NCBI GenBank assembly: GCA_003665825.1
Contig: QPFY01000009.1
Span: 806,001 to 870,000, forward strand
Direction of reading: 5' to 3'
DNA: 64,000 bases
Origin: Microbotryum silenes-acaulis
Taxonomy: Eukaryota > Basidiomycota > Microbotryomycetes > Microbotryales > Microbotryaceae
Shown: positions 57,137 to 64,000 of the stretch, one piece after another
Layout: each line of letters begins with the position of its first letter
Position numbering within the stretch: position 1 is the first letter of the stretch
Notes under the pieces: model-generated
What the model saw: the letters and a program-made list of their open reading frames with translations, nothing else
Database searches by the model: none
What the model was told of the DNA's origin: nothing
Made by a program: the position numbers and the translations under genes

Positions 57137-59756
57137 ATGCTGGACCATGTCTCGATCCTGTGAGTGCCAAGGTCGAGCCCGAGCCCTACCCCCACTCGCT
57201 CCCCCCTCCACCACATTCGTGGCTGACGTTCTGCACGCACAACCTCTACCGCCATGAGAACACGAGGTGGACTAGTCCTCTATGGTCACGCTTTCACTCC
57301 GTCTCCCTCGCCGATCGACGACCTCATTCGCTCCGCCTTGATCGAACAACGTTCGAACGAAATCACCTCCGCAGGCGACCACGGCCTCTCGACCTGCGAC
57401 AAGGACGCGTATACGCTCTTGTGGAGCTTTGACAACCAGTTCGACCTCGTGTTCGTCATCGCGTACCAAAGAATTCTGCAACTGACCTACGTCCAGGACT
57501 TGTTGGTCCAAGTCAAGCGGGCCTTTGTCCGCCAGTACGAACCCAAGATCGACGCGATACAGCAAGCGTCCAAGGGCAAGCGACAAAAACCTTTTGAATT
57601 TGGACCCCAGGGGTGGGAGAGCTTGTTCGCAGGCTGGCACGCGACATTCATGAGGCTGTTGAGGGAACAAGAGCAGAGCGCTGCCCAGGTTCGTGCGAGC
57701 GACGGTGACCGGGCGGCCCCGTCATGGGTTTCGTCTCCCAGCCTGTGCTCCTCCACTGACCTCTCGTATGTGGCTCGTATACAGACAAGAAGATTATCAC
57801 GACCTTCCACACCCTCCGCAGCGGTTCGGGAAAAGGGCCCCGAGGATTTGACCGGTGCAAACACTCCGGAGCCGAGTGCAAAATGTGAGCTTTGGCAAAC
57901 CCTCCGACCGAATCACCCATCTTTACTGCGATTCTGATCGCGGTGATCGTTCCGCAGCCACCGGGGACTCACTCGATGCCGAGTCGATAGCACAAAATAT
58001 TGCGGCGTTGAGAGCACGGCAGAAAGCGGGAGCAAAAGGAGGCAGGGGGGGCAAGAAAGCAGCCGAGGCTGAGCCGGCGTCCGAGCAAGTCCCCATGCGA
58101 TTCCTCCACGGTTCGCAGCCAAGCTCCACGCGTCTGACCGCGCGAAATGAGTTTTTGAGCAGCCTCGACAGCCCTTCACGAACACCGACCAAAAAGGCGG
58201 CGACAAAATGGAGCGACTCGAAGGTCTCTGCCGCCGACTTGGCCGCTTACGACTATTCCCCGGACGCCCCGTCGTCCGGCGCATCGACCCCGCTCAACAA
58301 GTCGCTCATCTCCTCGACCGCGCTCGGGAAACGCACCCAATCAGGCCTCTACGAGGTCGCCGACTACGCCACCACGCGCGACTCGTCCGACGACGACGAC
58401 GAGGTTGCACCCACGACGACTGCGACCTCGACGCTCTCGGCCTTCTTTGGCCGCCTCTCGCTCCAGCCCAAGGCCCTGTCCGCCTTGGACCTGGCGCCCG
58501 CGCTCGTCTCGATGCGCGAACACCTCATGTCCAAAAATGTAGCCAAGGACATCGCCGACAAGGTGTGCGAGGGCGTCGGCAAATCGCTCGAAGGCAAAAG
58601 GGTCTCGGGCTTTGGCGGCGTCAAGAAGGAGGTCCGCCACGCGCTGCAGCAGTCCCTCACCAAGATTCTGACGCCCAAAACGTCGACTGACCTCTTGCTC
58701 GACATTACGCGGAAGAGAACGACGGCGACGTCTTTGACGCTTTCTTCGGCCCCCAAGAACGGCGGCGCGTCCAACCCGGACCCCTATTCCATCACCTTTG
58801 TTGGCGTCAACGGCGTCGGCAAATCAACGAACCTGTCCAAGGTCGCTTTTTGGCTGTTGCAAAACAAACTACGCGTGCTCATCGCGGCCTGCGATACTTT
58901 TCGTTCCGGTGCGGTCGAGCAGCTACGCACCCACGTCAGGAACCTGGGCCAGCTCGGAGAGGAGTTGGGCGGGGTCGGGATCGTGCAGGACGGGGTCAAG
59001 ATGATTGAGCTGTACGAGAAGGGGTACGGGAAGGACGCATCAGGGATCGCCAAGGAAGCCATTGCGTTCGGTGAGGCCTTCGCGATTTTTCCGCTTCCTC
59101 TCGTTTGGATGGGAAGCTGACCCCTCTCTGGCCGGGCGCCCCGATCCGCAGCCAAGGAGAATGCGTTTGACGTCGTCTTGATCGACACGGCCGGAAGGAT
59201 GCAAGACAACGAACCATTAATGCGCGCGTTGGCAAAGGTACGCTTGAAGTTTGGTCGGGTCCTTGCCCCCCTCCTTGTACTAACGCAGAGCTCGTCTTTC
59301 CACAGCTCGTGACGGTCAACAATCCCGACAAGATCGTCTTTGTCGGCGAAGCGCTCGTCGGCAACGAAGCCGTGGATCAATTGACCAAGTTCAATCGCTC
59401 GTTGAGGGATTTTTCGGGCGTCAAGAATGCACGAGGGATCGATGGGATGATCTTGACCAAGTGAGCACAGGACGTGGCGCCGTCAGCCATTGACCACGAG
59501 CTGATCTTGGCATTCGGCTTTCCTTCGCACGTAGATTCGACACCATTGACAACAAGGTCGGTTCAAATCTCGGGGACCCTAAGACTCGCTTCACTGACAT
59601 TGCTGCGAATCTGCATGCTTCGTTCAGGTTGGGGCCGCGCTCTCCATGACCTACGTGACGGGCCAGCCGATCCTGTTCGTCGGGACGGGCCAGACCTACT
59701 CGGACCTAAGGTCTCTGCGCGTCGCACATATTGTCGCGGCATTGTTGCAGGATTGA
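57137..59756 (+). CDS. SRP101: Signal recognition particle receptor subunit alpha
   Basis: ER-membrane docking GTPase for SRP. The first coding exon (57137-57159) gives MLDHVSI and joins at 57259 to [12 protein letters not shown], the SRX domain start. Then [20 protein letters not shown] and [21 protein letters not shown] charged linker with [16 protein letters not shown] follows. The N domain lies at about 58430-58680 and the G domain has [13 protein letters not shown] (P-loop), [43 protein letters not shown], a TKFDT-type specificity motif split by introns, and [20 protein letters not shown]. Ends [12 protein letters not shown] at 59756. It has about seven introns. Confidence 0.94.
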
Positions 59757-60637
59757 TCGTACCTCGTGTCTATGCTTGCTCTTACCAACAATGACAACAT
59801 TGGAGAAAAATCACTCGATGCAAGGATCGTCACGAATTGGCGACTGCTCAGCTCGAGCCCGTACAGGGGAGCAAGGCCTGGAGCCTTGCTCGTCCGCGCG
59901 GAGGGACAAGGCATCCCGGCGGAGCCCGGGCTTACGTCACCTTGAGCGAAGCCCACCTCAAGTCAGCCGCCGCCGTCAGCGAGAGGAAAAAAAGTCCGAG
60001 AGCCCGAACTCGTGTACCGAGTGGCTGGTACTTGGAGTGAGGTTTTTCAAGACCAGCCATCTCCCGTATGAGGACTGGGTCAGAGTTCGATCTTGTGGAG
60101 GTGATGTGGATTGCGAGCAGCGGCGGCTAGCACTTGAAGCTCAATGTCTCACTCGCGACACGCGTCTCGACGCGTTCGCGCGCGCGCGCGTTCCGGCCTC
60201 CAGTCGCCGCGATTCCACCGAAGCTGAGTGCGACGGATTTTTTGAAGTTGTTCTTTTCCAATAGGTGGGTAGAAGTACAACGTGATGATGTGCCATAGAC
60301 ATCAACGCAAACTATAGGTGAGGCTGTGGGAGCTGCTGCAGCTCGTGCATCGCGTCATGCTTGCAGGGTGCAGTGCATGCACTGGCAATGCGGGATGAAA
60401 AAGTTAGCGTGCCGCCGAGATGGCTTGACGTCGCGCGTCACACCTGGAGAGTCCTCGCTCTCGCGCTCGTCATCTCGCGCTGAGGGGACCAGCATAAATA
60501 GCGGACCCCGAGCTTCTTGACTCTCTTTCCTTCCTATCCACCACTTGGTTGCGCCCTCTAAAGTTGCCAGCACTACCCAGTCGCTCCAGCACCCTACACT
60601 CTGCCTTTTACCACCCCACACGCTGCCTTTTGCCACC
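59757..60637. other. Intergenic: SRP101 3' end, upstream of gene at 60638
   Basis: About 0.9 kb with no supported gene. A (CG)n stretch lies at about 60174-60191, and the region next to 60638 is pyrimidine-rich (CCTTCCTATCC, CCACCCCACACG words). Confidence 0.45.
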
Positions 60638-61729
60638 ATGCCCCGATTCCTGTCCCACTTGGCTGCGCTCGTCGCCCCCCTCCCTCGTGTGCCCACCCTC
60701 GTGACCAAGCGGTTCTCGAGCAGTTTGTATGTTCGTCTGTTTGGTGACGCACCTTTGGAATCCCTCGCCGCAAGTCGCTCGTCCCCAGCATCCGCTTTGG
60801 TTCCGTCGGGGAACGACGCCGCTTTGCTGAGCTCGAATGCTACGAGATCGTGAGTCCTCGCTCTGCTGCTGTCGATTCGGGACCAGGCCTATACCTGCTC
60901 GAGTACTGATCGTCCCTTCAAACTGCTCTCATCGCCGTCACACAGTCCCTCTGGCAAGCGCTACGCCTCGTCCCTCTCGGTCCAGGCTCTCGGCGTCGCA
61001 AATGCGCCTCGACTGCCGTCCACCCTCGCCGGCGTCCGCTCTGATCGTCGTCGGGCCGCCTTCCATATCAACCCCATCGAGACCCCTTTGCGCGATCAAA
61101 TCACTACCACCACCCCCATCACCACCAGCATCCTCACCTCGTTTTTCGCCCCGGCCTCGGTCCCGTCCTCCACTGCTCGCCGGCCCGTGATCTCGACGCC
61201 GTTCATCAAGCACTCTCGCAGTGCCGCCACAGTTGCCGTCACCCTCACCTCGCCCGCGGCCTCGTCGATCCCCTTTCCCCGCACGCCGACTCGCGCCTCG
61301 AGAAACACAACCGTCGTCCTCTCTGCCCCCCCTCTTCGCTCCCCCCTCGCTCGCCCCCGCAAGACCAAGACCGCCTCCAGGGTCGCGCTCCTCCCCAGCA
61401 TCAGGGACGAGATCGAGCAAGAGGAGTCCGAGGAGCCCAAGCGCGAAGACCTGACCGCCACCGACCCTCGCTTCGTCGACCTGCGCTCCCTCACCCGCCC
61501 TCGCCAAAAGGTCCGTGCTTCGCGTCGCAAGGTCAACAATGGTCGTTGGCTCACGCTCCTCGCCCTCGAGAACGCGAACATTGCTCGCAAGGCAGCCGTC
61601 GCCGAAGCGCGGGAGAAGGCCAAGGCCGTACTCGAGCAAGACCGACGACCCTTTCTCGAGAATGACGACGAGGACGACGACACGAGCTATTTCGCTCAAT
61701 TGCCTACTTGGAATGATGCGAGGGTGTAA
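60638..61729 (+). CDS. Unrecognised protein with mitochondrial-presequence-like N-terminus
   Basis: I do not recognise this gene. The start has an ideal eukaryotic context (GCCACCATG). Exons 60638-60849 and 60946-61729 give 331 residues; the donor GTGAGT and acceptor ACACAG are good. The N-terminus (MPRFLSHLAALVAPLPRVPT, then TKRFSSSLYVRLFG) has basic, Ser and hydrophobic residues and no acidic residue before about 36, as in mitochondrial presequences. The middle is Thr/Ser/Pro/Arg-rich; the C-terminal third has a helical basic-acidic region (RWLTLLALENANIARKAAVA, EAREKAKAVLEQDRR) and an acidic stretch before FAQLPTWNDARV. No known domain was seen. A secretory or nuclear role is also possible. 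Confidence 0.65.
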
Positions 61730-62106
61730 GGGGGAGGAAGGGGAGTAGAAGCATGGTTCTGTCTCGGGGTTCTGTTGTGTTGTTGTTATTTCCGGGCCCG
61801 TCGGCATCTTTGTTGCAGTGATTTATTTAGCAGACTAGCATTTAGCAGCTGGGTTTTTGCGTCCCGCCGGTTTGGTCATACTTAGTATTTGATGTTGTAT
61901 TTTTTTTAGTCGTGCTTGCATAATGGGACAGATTCTACCCCACGATCTGCATGGGCCGCCTGAGTGACCCAAGTGTTTTCTCGGGTTTTTGGAAAGCCCC
62001 GAGAGCGACTCGCGGCGGGGACACGTGAAGCTTTCACAACATGTCGGCATTACAAGGGTACATGTACAAGTTCCAACTACGATGATCCACCCTTTCCACC
62101 CCCTGC
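61730..62106. other. Convergent intergenic region
   Basis: About 380 bases between two converging genes. T-rich runs at about 61901-61909 could belong to 3' ends. No gene seen. Confidence 0.45.
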
Positions 62107-64000
62107 TCAGAACTGTCTTGGTGGTCTCGACGCCGTCTTGGCATTCTCCTTTCGCTGCCCGTTCTGGCTCATCTCGACCCGGGTCCGCTCCAGAACTTTT
62201 TGCAGTCGATCTGATGCCGAAGCGCTCGTGGACGTAGTTGCTGTAGTAGCCTGCGTCGAACCTAGGGGTGCGCGTTGCAGCTTGGCGACTTTGGCGGCCA
62301 GGGACTCGAGAGGGGCTCCCGTCGGCGCCGGGGAGTCGAGACCGAGGTCGCTGAGGAAAGCGGCGACGTCCTGGGCGCGTTGGGCTTCGAAGCGGTCCGC
62401 CTGAACGTTCAGACAGTCGATCGGTGAGTTTTTTAAAGATTGCCATCGAGCTGGATGCGCTGCCATGGCGACTTACCGTGGCGATCGACGGTCGAGGGGC
62501 AGGATCGGCTTGCGAAACGGCGGTGCTCCGCGGCGGCGAGACGACGACGAAAGCGATTTCTTCCTCGACGGCGCTGAGGTAGAGGAGAATCGTAAGTGCA
62601 AGTCGCAGCATACGTGGGCTTTCGAAGCTTGCGGCTCACTCTTTGAGCGCCACAACGGGGCCGGCAGCGCTCGACAACTGGCGGGCCGCGAAATCTTGCA
62701 TCAACTTGTCCGACTGCGCAATCGCCTCTCGGGCCGCAGCTGGGCAAGATTAGAGGAGTCAGTCCCCCGTCCACCCAGTTCTAGTGAGATGGTAATCCTA
62801 CCGAGTTCGTGCTCGACGTCGACCTGGACCTTTTTGGCCTCTTGCAGCTCCGCGTGCTCCCTTTCGAGCTGGTTCGCGAGTTTGGTCTGCGCCGCCTCGA
62901 GTCGATCCTCGACGCCCGCAACGAGCGCCGCGACGCCGCAGCGGATCTGGTACAGCTTGTTATGGAGCGGCGTCGCGAGTTCGGCGACCGTGACGGCGAG
63001 GTGAGGCGAAGGGACCGAGAGCGACTGTGGACGGATCGAGAACAGATAGGGAACGGGAACGGACAGGGAGGTCAGTGTTGGTCCGAGAGAAGCGCTGTCC
63101 CACCATGGTGACCCACGGTGTCGGCAGCGAAGCCATCGCCAATCTCTCGCGCCTCTTTGTTGTTGACGGTGTCCGTGTCGAGCATCAACTCGGCCCATTC
63201 GCCGACCTCGCCGACGAGCTCGCGCAATTTTTCATTCTCCAGCGCCAGCCTCGACCGCTCCGATTCGCAGTCCTCCAACGCGCTCTGCCAGTACACGACC
63301 TCTTCCGAGGATCGATCGTCGACGCGAGACGACGGGGGGCCCGACCGAGCCGAAGAGGCCATCCGGCCGGAAGGACCACCGGCGACCGCCGAGGCCACGA
63401 CGGTGTTGACGTGGGCCAGCTTGGCGTTGGCGATGACAAACTTGGTTTGCGCGGGATCAGCAGTCAGGCGTTGCAGGCGGGCCATCATCGTCGACACTGT
63501 GGCGTCGCGCCGTTTCTGATCGAGCTGTAGGGGATGATGAGGGCAGGGACGAGGAAGGTCAAATTTCGTCGAGCATCTAGCGCGACGCCGCCGAGCAGTG
63601 AAGGAGGTGCGCTGGCTGACCTGGGCCTGGGTTCGGACGAACTGCAGCGCCGATCGCGCCCTGACGAGTTCTTCTCGAGCATGTCGATGGCGGGTCTGTT
63701 CGGTCGTGAAGGCCGCGGTCGCCGATCTAGTCAAAGGAGGTTGGAGCGTCAACCCCCGGGATTGTTCGCGGGCTGAAGCGGGTCGGACGGAGGCGGAGAT
63801 AGAGGAGAGAGAGACAACTGACTGTGCCTTGGCCTTTTCGTTCTGCTTGTCGCGTTCACTCGCTTCACGGGCCTCTCGCTCCCTTTTCAACATGGCCTTG
63901 GTGCGCTCTATCTCGTACGCGAGCACACGCTCCCTCGCCGAGACGGCCTCGAGCCCCTCGGCGGCATCGTTGCGCGCCGTCAACAAGCTCCACAGACACC
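62107..64000 (-). CDS. Coiled-coil protein, possibly ADIP/SSX2IP (Msd1)-like, 5' end outside window
   Basis: Partial; the gene enters from the right edge. Exons in order on the minus strand encode long heptad-type helices: ERVLAYEIERTKAMLKRERE, EELVRARSALQFVRTQAQ, LDQKRRDATVSTMMARLQRL, YWQSALEDCESERSRLALEN followed by EKLRELVGEVGEWAELML, then ATPLHNKLYQIRCGVAALVA, QLEREHAELQEAKKVQVDVE and QADRFEAQRAQDVAAFLSDL, stopping at 62107. Introns use GTCAGT or GTCAGC donors in places. The pattern RSALQFVRTQ followed by a second helix ending in RLQRL recalls the ADIP family (SSX2IP in animals, Msd1 in fission yeast, spindle-pole microtubule anchoring). That match is from memory of pattern, not certain; a generic coiled-coil protein is the alternative. 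Confidence 0.6.

Noticed and set aside
60174..60191. (CG)n stretch as a possible Z-DNA or regulatory element
   Set aside because: Too short and imperfect to support a function.
1..64000. CRISPR arrays, bacterial operons, rRNA or tRNA genes
   Set aside because: No regularly spaced repeats, no ribosome-binding-site organisation and no convincing RNA gene; the window is eukaryotic protein-coding DNA.

Overview
The window is nuclear DNA from a fungus, most likely a basidiomycete (an intron-rich, moderately GC-rich yeast or smut-like lineage such as the Pucciniomycotina; this placement is inference). The reasons are dense small spliceosomal introns of about 50-110 bases, short intergenic spaces, fungal-only proteins (DASH subunit Dad3, Hrt3-type F-box protein, Dma-type FHA-RING ligase, cytochrome c heme lyase with CP motifs), and no bacterial operon structure. 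GUCAGU is an unusually frequent 5' splice site.

Layout from left to right: VPS10 sorting receptor (-); a 1,558-bp transposon-like element with perfect terminal inverted repeats and an 8-bp target duplication; p24 cargo receptor (+); FHA-RING ubiquitin ligase (+); endonuclease V (+) tail-to-tail with RTF1 (-); an unrecognised gene (+); cytidine deaminase (+); about 2 kb without a visible gene; PQ-loop protein (-) divergent from cytochrome c heme lyase (+); ribosomal protein uS19 (+); a TPT-family sugar-phosphate transporter (-) divergent from an MMTAG2-like gene (+); TFIIH subunit TFB2 (-); a secreted GH5 glycosidase (-); SEC24 (-) divergent from DAD3 (+); ARPC1 (-); a 4.4-kb gene-poor block bracketed by imperfect inverted repeats; HRT3/FBXO9 (+) tail-to-tail with PUS1 (-); a PEP12-like syntaxin (-) divergent from SRP101 (+); an unrecognised gene (+); and a coiled-coil gene (-) running off the right edge.

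The genes are independent eukaryotic transcription units. Membrane traffic is strongly represented: VPS10 and PEP12 (Golgi-endosome), p24 and SEC24 (COPII), SRP101 (ER targeting), the PQ-loop protein and the TPT carrier. Others serve transcription (RTF1, TFB2), RNA modification (PUS1), nucleotide metabolism and nucleic-acid repair (CDD1, ENDOV), mitosis (DMA, DAD3) and actin (ARPC1). Exon boundaries were read by hand from splice signals and reading frame; terminal exons and small exons are the least certain. The most notable items are the two inverted-repeat-bounded elements (7.4-9.0 kb and 45.9-50.4 kb), a start codon alone in its coding exon (PEP12), a GC-AG intron in DAD3, a 12-base microexon, and a possible N-terminal targeting extension on PUS1.
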